A stretch of DNA of 64,000 nt from CAZRQL01 sp964602415 (GTDB lineage: Bacteria > Bacteroidota > Bacteroidia > Cytophagales > Flammeovirgaceae), in NCBI GenBank assembly GCA_964602415.1, contig CAZRQL010000005.1, positions 80,491 to 144,490 on the forward strand, given 5' to 3'. Each line of letters starts with the position of its first letter. The stretch's first letter is position 1. The notes under the pieces are model-generated. The model ran no database searches. It was not told the DNA's origin and saw only the letters and a program-made list of their open reading frames with translations. Both the position numbers and the translations under genes were made by a program. This document shows positions 7,405 through 16,868 of this stretch, piece by piece.

Positions 7405-8721
7405 CTAATCAGAGTTTTGTTGCACCCCCACTTTGAAGGCTTCGATGGCTCTTTGTCTTGCGAAGCTGTGCTCCACAATAGGCTCAGGGTACTCCATAGT
7501 CTGCCACTCGGCTATCCACTGTCTGATGTATTGGGCTTTGGGGTCAAATTTTTTGGCTTGCTCCGTGGGGTTGAAGACCCTAAAATACGGCTGTGCGTCT
7601 GTTCCTGTGCTGGCTGCCCACTGCCAGCCGCCGTTGTTGCTGGATAGCTCAAAGTCAGTGAGTTTTTGGGCAAAGTAAGCCTCCCCCCAACGCCAGTCCA
7701 CCAGCAAGTGTTTGGTCAGAAAACTGGCCGTTACCATCCGCACGCGGTTGTGCATGAATCCGGTTTGGTTTAGCTCTCTCATACCCGCATCTACCAAAGG
7801 ATAGCCTGTTTTTCCTTCGCACCAAGCCCGAAACTCTGCTTCGTTGTTGCGCCATGCGATGCCATTGTAGCGGCGGTTGAAGTTTTCAGCGACTACATGA
7901 GGGAAATTGTCCAATATCATCATATAAAACTCCCTCCAAATCAGCTCATTGAGCCAAACGGGACTGAGTTCAAGGCCAACTCTGACCATTTCTCTGATGC
8001 TGATAGTGCCAAAGCGGAGATGGACTCCGATTCGGGTGGTGGTTTGGGAGGCGGGAAAATTGCGCTTTTCAGCGTAGTGCCGTACAATTTCGAGATTAGG
8101 CTCTTTGTCGGGCAGATGGCTGTGGTTGGGAATGAAGCCCATTTGCTCCAAGCTCAATATAGGCTTTGGGTCAGACGGCAAAAGATGGTGCAAGAGGCTC
8201 TCAACATCAAAACTTTTGTAGTATTGGTCGGTTTGGGCAGGGTTCAGTTTGGCGAGCCATTTACGGCTGTAAGGCGAAAAAACCGTGTAAGGCAGCCCGT
8301 CGTCTTTGGAGATTTCGGCCTTTTCAAAAATACACTGGTCTTTGAAATCGAAAAAATCAATTCCTTTTGAGCGCAAAAACGCAGCGATTTTTTGGTCTCT
8401 TTCTTTGGCGTAAGGCTCGTAGTCTCGGTTGGTATAGACAGCCGCCACTTCATGGCACTCAAGGATTTGCCGCCAAACCTCTTCCACAAATCCATAATGC
8501 ACCTCCAAACAAGCCCCTTGCTGTTGGTACGACTCATTGATTTTTTGCAAATAGAGGTGAATAAAACTAACTCTTCTGTCGTTTTTTTCGAGTTTGTCCA
8601 AAATAGCTCTGTCGAATATGAAAACAGGTTGCACGGCAAGCCCCGAGCCTAAGGCATGATAAAGCCCGGTGTTGTCGTGGAGTCTCAAATCTCTCCTATG
8701 CCAAAAAATCGCTACTTTCAT
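7405..8721 (-). CDS. phrB: deoxyribodipyrimidine photolyase (cryptochrome/photolyase family)
   Basis: 438 residues from the ATG at 8721; a longer frame exists but the family N-terminus MKVAIFWHRRDLRLHDN begins here. The N-terminal half is the alpha/beta antenna-binding domain. The C-terminal half is the all-helical FAD domain, with TRIGVHLRFGTIS, ELIWREFYMM, the GYPLVDAGMRELNQTGFMHN signature and LSSNNGGWQW. Photolyases use blue light and reduced FAD to split pyrimidine dimers. The motif set fits class I CPD photolyase, though animal-type cryptochromes share many of these residues. The gene is divergent from the thioredoxin pair that follows. Confidence 0.93.
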   Translation of the reverse strand: MKVAIFWHRRDLRLHDNTGLYHALGSGLAVQPVFIFDRAILDKLEKNDRRVSFIHLYLQKINESYQQQGACLEVHYGFVEEVWRQILECHEVAAVYTNRDYEPYAKERDQKIAAFLRSKGIDFFDFKDQCIFEKAEISKDDGLPYTVFSPYSRKWLAKLNPAQTDQYYKSFDVESLLHHLLPSDPKPILSLEQMGFIPNHSHLPDKEPNLEIVRHYAEKRNFPASQTTTRIGVHLRFGTISIREMVRVGLELSPVWLNELIWREFYMMILDNFPHVVAENFNRRYNGIAWRNNEAEFRAWCEGKTGYPLVDAGMRELNQTGFMHNRVRMVTASFLTKHLLVDWRWGEAYFAQKLTDFELSSNNGGWQWAASTGTDAQPYFRVFNPTEQAKKFDPKAQYIRQWIAEWQTMEYPEPIVEHSFARQRAIEAFKVGVQQNSD

Positions 8722-8776
8722 AGCCCAAAGACGGCTTGGCTTGTCTTTACCCTTTGAGATTTTTATCCCCAATGAA

Positions 8777-8805
8777 TTGTAAGCTATTCTTTTTTTCTAT
8801 TTTTG
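8777..8805 (+). promoter_or_regulatory. promoter for the thioredoxin-fold pair
   Basis: TTG at 8777-8779 and an exact -7 box TATTTTTG at 8798-8805, spacer 18 nt. The ATG is at 8828. Confidence 0.6.
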
Positions 8806-8827
8806 ACATCAAATGACCCTCTAAACA

Positions 8828-9292
8828 GTGAAACATCTTACAGTACTGGTTTTATCGGTTTTTTGCACCGTAGCATCGGGGCAAGTTCGAGAAATGAGCT
8901 TGGCTCAATTGGAGCAAAGAGTAACATCCGACACGCTTTACATAGTAAACTTTTGGGCGACTTGGTGCGGCCCCTGTGTAGCCGAATTGCCTCATTTTGA
9001 AAAAATTAACCAAGAATACAGTTCCAAAAAAGTCAAAGTCATTTTGCTGAGCATAGATTTTGAACAATACCGATCCAAACTTGAAAAATTTGTTGTGTCA
9101 AAAGCTTTGAAGTCAGAAGTTCGTCTTTTTAATGAAAAAAATCCAAACAATTGGATCAACGCCGTTGATACAGAATGGGGCGGCTCCATACCTGCAACAG
9201 TGTTGTACAAAAAAGGCAAGAAAATTGCCTTTCATGAAGGCGATTTCTCGTATCAAGGTTTGAAATCATTTATTAAATTACATATTCCATGA
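8828..9292 (+). CDS. TlpA-like periplasmic thioredoxin
   Basis: 154 residues with a cleavable N-terminal signal (MKHLTVLVLSVFCTVASGQ). The thioredoxin fold contains the active-site motif FWATWCGPC around residues 43-51, followed by ELPHFEKI. A cis-proline region, GSIPATVLY, lies near residue 122. Proteins of this type reduce periplasmic disulfides, for example in cytochrome c maturation, or sense redox state. It overlaps the next thioredoxin-like gene by ATGA, so the two form one operon and may act together. Confidence 0.88.
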   Translation: MKHLTVLVLSVFCTVASGQVREMSLAQLEQRVTSDTLYIVNFWATWCGPCVAELPHFEKINQEYSSKKVKVILLSIDFEQYRSKLEKFVVSKALKSEVRLFNEKNPNNWINAVDTEWGGSIPATVLYKKGKKIAFHEGDFSYQGLKSFIKLHIP

Positions 9293-9894
9293 AAAATGTA
9301 TTGAAGAAAATTTTGTTTGTTCCTTTGTTTGCTTGCTTGGCTTTTGTGCCCGGCGGCTACAAAATAGGCGATGCAGCGATTGACTTTAACCTCAAAAATG
9401 TAGATGGCAAAAAGTATTCTTTGGCCTCCATCAAAGATGCCAAAGGTTACATTGTCATTTTTACTTGCAACCATTGCCCCTACGCCAAGCTATATGAAGA
9501 CCGCATCATCGAATTGCACAAAAACATGAGCCAGAAGGGCTTTCCGGTGGTAGCCATCAACCCCAACGATGCCAAAGATTACCCCGAAGACTCTTTTGAA
9601 AACATGCAAAAACGCGCCCAAGAAAAAGAGTATTCTTTTTTGTACCTTCTCGACCAAACTCAAGAAGTAGCCAAAGCCTACGGCGCAACCAAAACCCCTC
9701 ACATTTTTGTGCTGGCCAAAGAAGGCAACAAAAACATAGTCAAGTACATAGGAGCTTTGGACGACAGCCCCAGCGATGCTGCTGCCGTACAATCGAAATA
9801 TGTTGAAGAGGCAATAGAAGCCGTACTGGCAGGCAAAACCGTAAAAATTGCTACCACCAAAGCCATTGGTTGCAGTATTAAGTGGAAAAAGTAA
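9289..9894 (+). CDS. thioredoxin/peroxiredoxin-like secreted redox protein
   Basis: 201 residues with an N-terminal hydrophobic signal. The redoxin domain has the CxxC motif FTCNHCPYAK near residues 56-65 and a KTPHIFVL cis-proline strand near 142. The CNHC active site and the DxxNxLKxVDGKxYSL start are typical of the AhpC/TSA-like 'redoxin' subfamily close to TlpA. It starts inside the stop of the upstream TlpA-like gene, which suggests translational coupling and a shared electron pathway. A strong terminator follows. Confidence 0.85.
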   Translation: MKNVLKKILFVPLFACLAFVPGGYKIGDAAIDFNLKNVDGKKYSLASIKDAKGYIVIFTCNHCPYAKLYEDRIIELHKNMSQKGFPVVAINPNDAKDYPEDSFENMQKRAQEKEYSFLYLLDQTQEVAKAYGATKTPHIFVLAKEGNKNIVKYIGALDDSPSDAAAVQSKYVEEAIEAVLAGKTVKIATTKAIGCSIKWKK

Positions 9895-9921
9895 ATGCTG
9901 TGCACTAACATCTTGTTTATC

Positions 9922-9965
9922 AAAAAAATAAAATCTTGCCGTTTGACAAGATTTTATTTTTTTTG
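9922..9965 (+). terminator. terminator after the thioredoxin pair
   Basis: AATAAAATCTTG pairs with CAAGATTTTATT around loop CCGTTTGA, flanked by A and T runs. Symmetric, so it could work in both directions. Confidence 0.8.
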
Positions 9966-10001
9966 ATGCTTTGTTATGCGTCTGAACAAAAGAGTCTTTT
10001 T

Positions 10002-10032
10002 TTTGATGCGAGTACTAAATACCATTAATTTG
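10002..10032 (+). promoter_or_regulatory. promoter of the FG-GAP T9SS protein
   Basis: TTTG at 10002-10005 and TTAATTTG (7 of 8 to TAnnTTTG) at 10025-10032 with a 19-nt spacer. The ATG at 10053 lies 20 nt on. Confidence 0.55.
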
Positions 10033-10052
10033 CCTTTCAAAAGTTTGTAATT

Positions 10053-13000
10053 ATGAAAAAACGGAGACCATTTATTGTAGCCTTTATTTGGCTATTTTTC
10101 GGTATTGCCTCATCAAAAGCCCAAGACTGGGAACAGATTATTAAGGTCTTGGCTGACGAATCCTCCCGTTCGGGGGTTTCGTCTTCGGCGCGCGCAGAAC
10201 GTACCAAAGCAGGGGAGTCAGTCGCTATATCAGGCAATTACGCCGTGGTGGGGCTTCCGAGCGAGTCCCGCGATTTTGCGGGTATATCCATCAGCAATGC
10301 AGGAGCGGCGTTGGTTTTCAAATTGGAGTCAGGCACATGGAGGCCAATAAAAAAGCTCACCGCCTCCGGCACCAACGCACGCCGCTCAGATGATGCTTTT
10401 GGCACTTCGGTTGCCATATCGGGAGACTACATTGCTGTAGGTGCTCCTAACAACAGTTTTGACAGCCGTGGCGAAGCAGAGGTATTTCAGGCAGGTGCTG
10501 TTTTCGTGTTCAAAAAAGACCAAGGCGGCTCAGACAACTGGGGGCAATTGGCTCGACTCACCCCATCAGGACTCAACAACCGCAACACCAGCGACGGTTT
10601 TGGCTCTTCGGTGGCTTTGTCAGGTGATTATCTGATAGTGGGTTCACCCAACAACGCCTACGATGCGACAGGAGGAGGCTTTTCCAGTAGAGCCGGTGCC
10701 GCTTTTGTATTTAAAAAAGACCAAGGGGGCACTGACTCATGGGGACAACTCAAAAAAATAGTGGCCTCTGACCGCCAGTCCAATGACCGATTTGGGGTGT
10801 CGGTAGCCGTCTCAGGACAGATTGCCATAGTGGGCGCACCCGGGCATAGCTTGGATGAAAATGGAGAAAACTCACTGACAGGGGCAGGGGCTGTTTACCT
10901 GTTCAGTCAAAACAGAGGCGGTACAGACGCTTGGGGACAATTAGCAAAAACGGTCGCAACCGGTAGGGCAGCTTCCAATGCCTTTGGCAGCAGCGTGGCC
11001 ATTGACGGCAACTACGCAGCAGTCGGCTCTCCCTTCCAAAAAACTGATGCCACCGGCGGCAACTCTCTCAATGATGCAGGAGCAGCTTATGTGCTCTTCA
11101 AAGACCAAGGCGGCACAAACCTGTGGGGAGTGCAGGCAATGTTGATTCCCTCGGATCCCAATGCAAGGAATGAAAATGACGAATTTGGCAATTCGGTAGC
11201 CATTTCGGGCAATTTCGCTTTTGTAGGCTCTGCCAAAAATGATTTCAACAGTACAGGTGCTTCCAGTTTGAGCAATTCGGGCATTGCTTTTGTCTATAAA
11301 AAAGACCAAGGCGGCACCAACAACTGGGGACAACTGCGCCGAATAGGAACAACCCAAACCCGCAGCGCAAGCGATTTGTATGGCAGAGCAATAGCCGCTT
11401 CGGGCAACAACCTGTTGGTCGGTATGCCCGGATTCAAGTTCAACGCGCAAAATGCCTTATCTTTAGACCAAGCCGGGGCTGTTTGTTTGCACACCGTCAA
11501 CCAAGGCGGTGCAGAAAACTGGGGACAAGCACAACTTCTTTTGCCCGGTAGCTTGGCCACGCAAGACAATTTTGGTTTTTCCGTATCTGTATCAGGCAAC
11601 TATGCAGTGGTAGGTGCACCCAACGAAGACGAAGATGCTGCCGGTTCGACCGTTGAAAACTCAGGTGCAGCCTACATTTTCAAACGCAGCGGATCGCAAT
11701 GGAGTTTTCTTAAAAAAATCACCCCTTCTTTACGCGGTATCAATGACGCATTTGGCTCGGCTGTGGCTTTGTCTGGCGAATGGCTGGCGGTAGGTGCACC
11801 CAAGAGAAGCCCCAATACAAACCTAAACCAAGCAGGAACAGTATTTTTATTTAGAGTTTCTCAGGGCGGCGCAGACAACTGGGGACAAGTAAAAGTCATC
11901 ACTCCCACAGGCACAAATGCCCATCAGGCAGGAGATGAGTTTGGTAGTAGCGTGGCACTCTCGGGCGACTTGATGATAGTCGGTGCTCCCAAACACGACT
12001 TTGATGCCAACGGTGCCAATGCGGTCAATGACTTTGGCGCGGCTTACATCTTTGAAAAAAACCAAGGAGGAGACAATAATTGGGGACAAGTAAAAAAACT
12101 CATACCTTCAGCAGGCGGTTCACGGGCAGCGCAAGATAATTTTGGGACTTCGGTGCATATTGGAGGGCAGTACGCCATAGTAGGTGCGCCCAATGTAGCC
12201 TCCAACGCCACAGGCGGCCAACCCGTAATCGGTGCAGGGGCAGCCTTTATATTCAAAAAAGACATAGGCGGACTGAACAACTGGGGACAAGTTCGCAAAA
12301 TTGTAGCTTTTGGAACGGAAAACGCAAGAAACTCAGGCGATAAGTTTGGCTCCAGCGTGGCCATAGAGGGCAGTTACGCTTTGGTAGGCGCGCCTTTTCA
12401 CGGCTTTGATGCTTCAGGCGAAAACCAACTCGAAGAAAGCGGAGCGGCCTATGTCTTCAAAGCCTCAACCGGAGGCAACGATGCTTGGGGCGGGCTGGTC
12501 AAATTGCTGCCTACCGGCAACAATGCAAGAACCCAAGGCGATAAGTTTGGCAGTGCAGTCGCACTGTCAGGGGGATACGCGCTGGTAGGCTCACCCGAAC
12601 ACAACTTCGATGCCTCAGGTGCAAATACCCTTAACGATGCTGGCGCGGCCTTCGTGTTTGGTGCTTCGCAAGGCGGCAACGACAACTGGGGATTGGTTAG
12701 GAAAATATCCGTTTCCGGAACAGGCAACCGCGAAGCAAATGATAAATTTGGATACAGCGTAGCACTGAGCAGCGGTACGGCTTGGATTGGCGCGCCTTTC
12801 CATGCAGGTAGCCCCAAAGTGTCAGGTGCAGGAGCGGCTATCGTGTTTCAAGGCCCCGTTGTTTCGATTTGGACAGGTGGCCAGTGGGTCAATGGTGCTC
12901 CTACCTCCACGCGCGATGCCATAATCGAAGCCGACTACAACACCCAAACCAACGGTAATATTTCTTGCAGAAACCTAACCATCAATAGCGGCGTTACCTT

Positions 13001-13718
13001 GGACATACACACCCAAGGCTCGGTCATAGTAGCTGCCATCGCCTCAAACCAAGGCCGAATCCTCAATTGTCTGGGCGGCAACTTCAGTGCCCAATCTGTA
13101 TCCGGCAATCCGGTAGGCACTCCCGCCGCTCGCCCCACTGCCCCCGCCAGCAACCTTGTGCTCACTTACCTGGGCAACAAACGCCTCGAAATCAAATGGA
13201 CAGCAGGCAACGGAAGCTCAAGGATGGTCGTACTTAGAGAAGGTACAGCCGTAGGCACCTCTACCGCACAAGACACCAAAGTTTATACCGCAAATGCTGA
13301 TTTTTTGGGCAATGGCTCCGAACTGGAGGGCGGCAAAGTGGTTTATGTTGGCAATGGCAACTCCGTAATCGTTACCAATCTGGGGACTGCTACTTATGCT
13401 GCCACTGTGTTTGAGTTCAACCAAAACGCTACCTGTGGCCCCATATACTCTCAGGGAACGGCCTCAAGCCCCGTGCTTGGAATAGAAGAAGACCTGCACA
13501 ACTTGCATGTTTACCCCAACCCTACCACCGGAGTCTTATACGTAGAAGTCAGAGAGCCTTCCCAAATCCAAATCTTTAGATTGGACGGGGCACTGTTGCG
13601 CTCTTACCAAGTACAACATACCGCCACACTTGAACTCTCAGACTTGCCAAAAGGGATGTATCTATTATCCAATCAAAGTTTGACTAACAAAACCACTACC
13701 AAAATCGCGATTGAGTAA
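10053..13718 (+). CDS. large secreted FG-GAP repeat protein with T9SS type A sorting domain
   Basis: 1221 residues. A Sec signal (ending SSKAQ) is followed by about fourteen FG-GAP-type repeats of ~60 residues between residues ~50 and 930. Each has the core FGxSVAxSGxYAxVGAP, then a D-rich loop and GAAYVFxxxxGGxxxWGQ. The repeats suggest one or two integrin-alpha-like beta-propellers with calcium sites. Residues ~945-1140 form a spacer region with beta-rich segments. The C-terminus (VYPNPTTGVLYVEV ... LPKGMYLL ... KIAIE) is a type A T9SS sorting domain. The protein should be exported through the outer membrane and attached to the surface or released. Ligand unknown. It has its own promoter and terminator. 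Confidence 0.92.
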   Translation: MKKRRPFIVAFIWLFFGIASSKAQDWEQIIKVLADESSRSGVSSSARAERTKAGESVAISGNYAVVGLPSESRDFAGISISNAGAALVFKLESGTWRPIKKLTASGTNARRSDDAFGTSVAISGDYIAVGAPNNSFDSRGEAEVFQAGAVFVFKKDQGGSDNWGQLARLTPSGLNNRNTSDGFGSSVALSGDYLIVGSPNNAYDATGGGFSSRAGAAFVFKKDQGGTDSWGQLKKIVASDRQSNDRFGVSVAVSGQIAIVGAPGHSLDENGENSLTGAGAVYLFSQNRGGTDAWGQLAKTVATGRAASNAFGSSVAIDGNYAAVGSPFQKTDATGGNSLNDAGAAYVLFKDQGGTNLWGVQAMLIPSDPNARNENDEFGNSVAISGNFAFVGSAKNDFNSTGASSLSNSGIAFVYKKDQGGTNNWGQLRRIGTTQTRSASDLYGRAIAASGNNLLVGMPGFKFNAQNALSLDQAGAVCLHTVNQGGAENWGQAQLLLPGSLATQDNFGFSVSVSGNYAVVGAPNEDEDAAGSTVENSGAAYIFKRSGSQWSFLKKITPSLRGINDAFGSAVALSGEWLAVGAPKRSPNTNLNQAGTVFLFRVSQGGADNWGQVKVITPTGTNAHQAGDEFGSSVALSGDLMIVGAPKHDFDANGANAVNDFGAAYIFEKNQGGDNNWGQVKKLIPSAGGSRAAQDNFGTSVHIGGQYAIVGAPNVASNATGGQPVIGAGAAFIFKKDIGGLNNWGQVRKIVAFGTENARNSGDKFGSSVAIEGSYALVGAPFHGFDASGENQLEESGAAYVFKASTGGNDAWGGLVKLLPTGNNARTQGDKFGSAVALSGGYALVGSPEHNFDASGANTLNDAGAAFVFGASQGGNDNWGLVRKISVSGTGNREANDKFGYSVALSSGTAWIGAPFHAGSPKVSGAGAAIVFQGPVVSIWTGGQWVNGAPTSTRDAIIEADYNTQTNGNISCRNLTINSGVTLDIHTQGSVIVAAIASNQGRILNCLGGNFSAQSVSGNPVGTPAARPTAPASNLVLTYLGNKRLEIKWTAGNGSSRMVVLREGTAVGTSTAQDTKVYTANADFLGNGSELEGGKVVYVGNGNSVIVTNLGTATYAATVFEFNQNATCGPIYSQGTASSPVLGIEEDLHNLHVYPNPTTGVLYVEVREPSQIQIFRLDGALLRSYQVQHTATLELSDLPKGMYLLSNQSLTNKTTTKIAIE

Positions 13719-13743
13719 ATCTCACTTGGCTAACCAACAAAAG

Positions 13744-13773
13744 CCCTCTTGCTTTCCGGCAAGGGGGTTTTTT
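13744..13773 (+). terminator. terminator after the FG-GAP protein gene
   Basis: CCCTCTTGC (13744-13752) pairs with GCAAGGGGG (13759-13767), one wobble, followed by a run of T. Confidence 0.85.
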
Positions 13774-13918
13774 ATTTAAAAAACATGGGTATTTAGAATT
13801 CTCAAGCTATATTTACAGCATGAATTTGAGGTTGTTCCAAAAGTTCGCTGAAGACTCTTTTTGTCAAAGTATTCAAATGGTATTCTACAGAAAACCATAG
13901 ATTTACCGCAAAAAGGTA

Positions 13919-14071
13919 GGCACTAAAGAAATTCAAGAGTATTTGAATGAGTTTAGTTTTAGATTAAATCACAGGACAGCCAATTATGTGGGCAAGCTAT
14001 TCGAGAGGGCTGTGGAGTTTGCTATTCTAACCCAAACTACATTTGCAGAATTAACCGAAAAATTCGCTTGA
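13919..14071 (+). pseudogene. C-terminal remnant of an IS1595/ISXO2-like transposase, copy 2
   Basis: The frame reads GTKEIQEYLNEFSFRLNHRT, then ANYVGKLFERAVEFAIL, and ends at TGA 14069-14071. It is about 50 residues of transposase C-terminus with no start. It matches the minus-strand remnant at 5482-5609. Upstream DNA (13800-13918) is probably more of the same decayed element but is out of frame. The element family is inferred from the FSFRxNxR ... GKLFER pattern. Confidence 0.65.
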
Positions 14072-14090
14072 TTATTCTAAATATCCATAA

Positions 14091-14357
14091 AAGCCGATTT
14101 TTTGTACCAAGCCCTAAGAAACGAACACAGCCTCAAGCTCCTAAATGCGGCAAGCGTAGCTTTTGGCAGTGGCATAGTTATCACAACAGCGCATTTGGCC
14201 AAAGGATTAGAATTTGACTGCGTCATAGTACCTTTTTGCACAGAAAAAAATTACCAAACCGAACCCGATAAACAAATGCTTTATGTGGCTTGACCATAGC
14301 CATGCACGAACTGTTTATTACTTACACAGGTACAATAAGTCCTTTAATACCCTCTTA
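14091..14357 (+). pseudogene. C-terminal remnant of a UvrD-like (superfamily 1) helicase
   Basis: The frame contains the helicase C-terminal motifs VITTAHLAKGLEFDCVIVP and QMLYVA, then hits TGA at 14291-14293. In the next frame the sequence resumes as AMHELFITYTGTISPLIPS and ends at TAA just before the methyltransferase ATG. A single-base loss in what was probably the YVACTRAMHELF motif explains the break. The N-terminal helicase domains are absent, so this is a relic and not a gene. Confidence 0.75.
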
Positions 14358-14358
14358 A

Positions 14359-14994
14359 ATGAATTGCCCACTTTGTGATACAGAATTAGATAAAATGGCT
14401 GATGAATATTATTTCATTTGCCAAAATTGTAACGCTTATGTAAAAGATAAAAAGTTTTATTTATCCCATCAAGAAGAAAAAAAAGTGTACCAATACCACA
14501 ACAATGATGTAGAAGACCTTCGCTATCAAAAATTTACTTCTCCGATAACAAACGAAATTTTAAGCAATCATCAAAAAGAACAGCTCGGTTTGGACTACGG
14601 ATGCGGCACAGGGCCTGTTATCTCAAAACAGTTAATGGAAAAAAATTATCAATTAAAACTGTTTGACCCCTATTTTTTTCCTGACCAAGACTATCTCAAT
14701 CATCAATATGATTATATTTTTAGTTGCGAGGTTTTTGAACATTTTTATCACCCGAAGCAAGAAATAGAGAAGTTATGGCGGCTTTTAAAGCCAAACGGGA
14801 AACTTTATATTATGACACAATTGTTCGACCCCTCAATTGATTTTAAAAATTGGCATTATAGAAAAGACCCTACCCACGTATTTATCTACACCCAAAAAAC
14901 GATTGACTTTATAGCCAAACAGCATCTTTTTGGAATAGAAAAGCTATCAAATAGATTGACGGTAGTAAAGAAACTGCTCATTCAAAAGTCATGA
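14359..14994 (+). CDS. class I SAM-dependent methyltransferase with N-terminal zinc ribbon
   Basis: 211 residues. The N-terminus has a CPLC ... CQNC four-cysteine zinc-ribbon pattern (residues 3-24). The SAM-binding loop LDYGCGTGP is near residue 78 and is followed by an acidic strand (LKLFDPYF). The acceptor-side motif EVFEHFYHPKQEI and the strand GKLYIMTQ also fit the Methyltransf_11/23 type. The substrate is not predictable. The gene is distinctly more AT-rich than its neighbours and sits directly behind two pseudogene relics, which suggests acquisition by transfer. A terminator-like hairpin follows at 15102-15131. Confidence 0.82.
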   Translation: MNCPLCDTELDKMADEYYFICQNCNAYVKDKKFYLSHQEEKKVYQYHNNDVEDLRYQKFTSPITNEILSNHQKEQLGLDYGCGTGPVISKQLMEKNYQLKLFDPYFFPDQDYLNHQYDYIFSCEVFEHFYHPKQEIEKLWRLLKPNGKLYIMTQLFDPSIDFKNWHYRKDPTHVFIYTQKTIDFIAKQHLFGIEKLSNRLTVVKKLLIQKS

Positions 14995-15101
14995 TAGAGC
15001 CTGAGTGGCTACCAAATTGCCATGCCCCCCACCCTGCGAGATTATAAAACTTGGCTGTAGGCTAAGAGCGATAACTTTTTCCCAAGATAACTGATATTTT
15101 A

Positions 15102-15131
15102 GGATTGGAATAAGATTTTCAATCCCTTTTT
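15102..15131 (+). terminator. probable terminator after the methyltransferase
   Basis: GGATTG (15102-15107) pairs with CAATCC (15120-15125) and is followed by C and five T residues. Confidence 0.55.
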
Positions 15132-15138
15132 GCGAAGT

Positions 15139-16713
15139 TCAAGTCGTAAATTCTATAATATCCCCTGCTCTATTCAATATATTGAATTGATTGATTTTTA
15201 AATTTTTGTCTTCTTGTATTTGGATTTTGTGCCAAAACTTGAACTGCCACCTCCACTGGTAAGACCACAGCCATCCTCTTTGGAGATAGGCACGCAGGTA
15301 CGGATGTACGACCAACCGGATAGAAGTTTCGTTTTGAAATTTATAGAGATGCCGAAGTGATTTTTGAATCTCTTCCACTACATCATCTGCTGACATTTGT
15401 TTGCTGACATTTGTTTTGGCGGCAGCCGGGGGCGTGGATTTTTCGGTTTTGGTTTCGATGGTGAGTTCGGGGCGGACACGCTGGCGGGTGATTTGCATAA
15501 GTCCAAATTTTGAAAGGGGCAGTATGGTATGGCGTGAGCGGTCTGGTTTCATGGCCTCTTTCATTTTATCATAAATGATTTTTTTGTGCTCAGCGGATTT
15601 CATGTCAATAAAATCTACGACTATGATTCCGCCTATATCTCTGAGTCTGAGCTGTCTGGCTATCTCTTCGGTGGCCTCAAGATTGACGTGGAAAGCTGTA
15701 TTTTCTTGGTTTTCTTCGCTGTTGGATTTGTTGCCGCTGTTTACATCAATGACATGAAGGGCTTCGGTGTGCTCAATGATTAAGTAGCCTCCGCTTGAGA
15801 GGTTGACGGTTCTGCCAAATAAATTATTAAGTTGCTTTTCAATGCCAAATGCCTCAAAAATTTTGCTCTTCCCACCATACGGTTTAACAATTTGTTCTTT
15901 TTCGGGAGCAATAATTTTGACGTATTCTTTGATTTGGGCAAATGTCGCAGGGTCGTCTATGACTATGGTATCAAAACTCTCGTTGAGCAGGTCTCTCAGT
16001 AGTGAAGTGGTTTTGCTTATCTCACCGATTATTTTCTGTTTGGGGCGACTTTTTTGCAGCAGTTTAACTCCTTGAGTCCACCTTTCCATCAGTTCGAGCA
16101 GGTCGCTGTGGAGTTCTTCGACGTTCTGTCCTTCTGCTACGGTTCTCACGATGATACCAAAATTCTTTGGCTTTATGGAGGTGACTATTTTGAGCAGGCG
16201 GTTTCTCTCCGTTTGAGAGGTAATTTTTTTGGATACATTGATCTGATTCGAGAAAGGCATCAAAACAATGTAACGCCCAGCCAAGGAAAGCTCGCAAGTA
16301 AGCCTGTGTCCTTTGCTGGAAATGGGCTCTTTGGCTATTTGAGCCAAAATCAATTGATTGGATTTGAGAACGTCCGCTATCTTGCCTGTCTTAACCGCCG
16401 GGGTGTCAAGAGAAACGCTTTCCAAATTGGGGTCGAATTGACCTTTGGATACTGCGCCCTTTATGAACTCATTTATGGGCAAATAACTGTCTCCCAAGTC
16501 TGAGTAGTGCAAAAACGCATCTTTTTCAAAACCGATATCTACAAATGCAGCATTGGAGCCGGGCACGACTTTTTTGATGACTCCCAAAAAAATATCACCC
16601 ACTGAATAGCCATTATCAGGGCTTTCAATATGAAATTCTACAAGTTCTTTGTCTTTCAATATGGCAATGCGACCCTGTGTAGGCGTTGCATTGATGATTA
16701 CTTCGTTGCTCAA
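15139..16713 (-). CDS. rng: ribonuclease G/E family endoribonuclease
   Basis: 524 residues. The N-terminal S1 domain contains GDIFLGVIKKVVPGSNAAFV and DIGFEKDAFLHYSDL. The RNase H-like/DNase I-like catalytic region follows, with the metal-binding aspartates in ALHVIDVNSG and GGIIVVDFIDM. The zinc-link CPxC cysteines seen in E. coli RNase E are not obvious; the linker region reads RQRVRPELTIETKTEKS. RNase G/E enzymes cleave single-stranded RNA in rRNA maturation and mRNA decay. The gene is downstream of HU, a TPR gene and the AURKAIP1-like gene on the same strand, an arrangement I have seen in other Bacteroidota. A -7 box at 16744-16751 may give it its own transcript. Confidence 0.93.
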   Translation of the reverse strand: MSNEVIINATPTQGRIAILKDKELVEFHIESPDNGYSVGDIFLGVIKKVVPGSNAAFVDIGFEKDAFLHYSDLGDSYLPINEFIKGAVSKGQFDPNLESVSLDTPAVKTGKIADVLKSNQLILAQIAKEPISSKGHRLTCELSLAGRYIVLMPFSNQINVSKKITSQTERNRLLKIVTSIKPKNFGIIVRTVAEGQNVEELHSDLLELMERWTQGVKLLQKSRPKQKIIGEISKTTSLLRDLLNESFDTIVIDDPATFAQIKEYVKIIAPEKEQIVKPYGGKSKIFEAFGIEKQLNNLFGRTVNLSSGGYLIIEHTEALHVIDVNSGNKSNSEENQENTAFHVNLEATEEIARQLRLRDIGGIIVVDFIDMKSAEHKKIIYDKMKEAMKPDRSRHTILPLSKFGLMQITRQRVRPELTIETKTEKSTPPAAAKTNVSKQMSADDVVEEIQKSLRHLYKFQNETSIRLVVHPYLRAYLQRGWLWSYQWRWQFKFWHKIQIQEDKNLKINQFNILNRAGDIIEFTT

Positions 16714-16743
16714 TGATATTGGTCAAAATAGATGGAGTTGATA

Positions 16744-16751
16744 CAAAAATA
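16744..16751 (-). promoter_or_regulatory. -7 box upstream of rng
   Basis: On the minus strand TATTTTTG, an exact TAnnTTTG match, ends 30 nt before the rng ATG. The -33 element is not clear. Confidence 0.45.
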
Positions 16752-16868
16752 CGGTGCGCGCAAACTAAAATAAACCAATTGGGTTCAAATCGAAAATCCC
16801 AAACTCAATGTCCACATATAAGTTTGGGATACAAGGTGGATTTAGCCACTCAATCAAGAAAAGACAAA

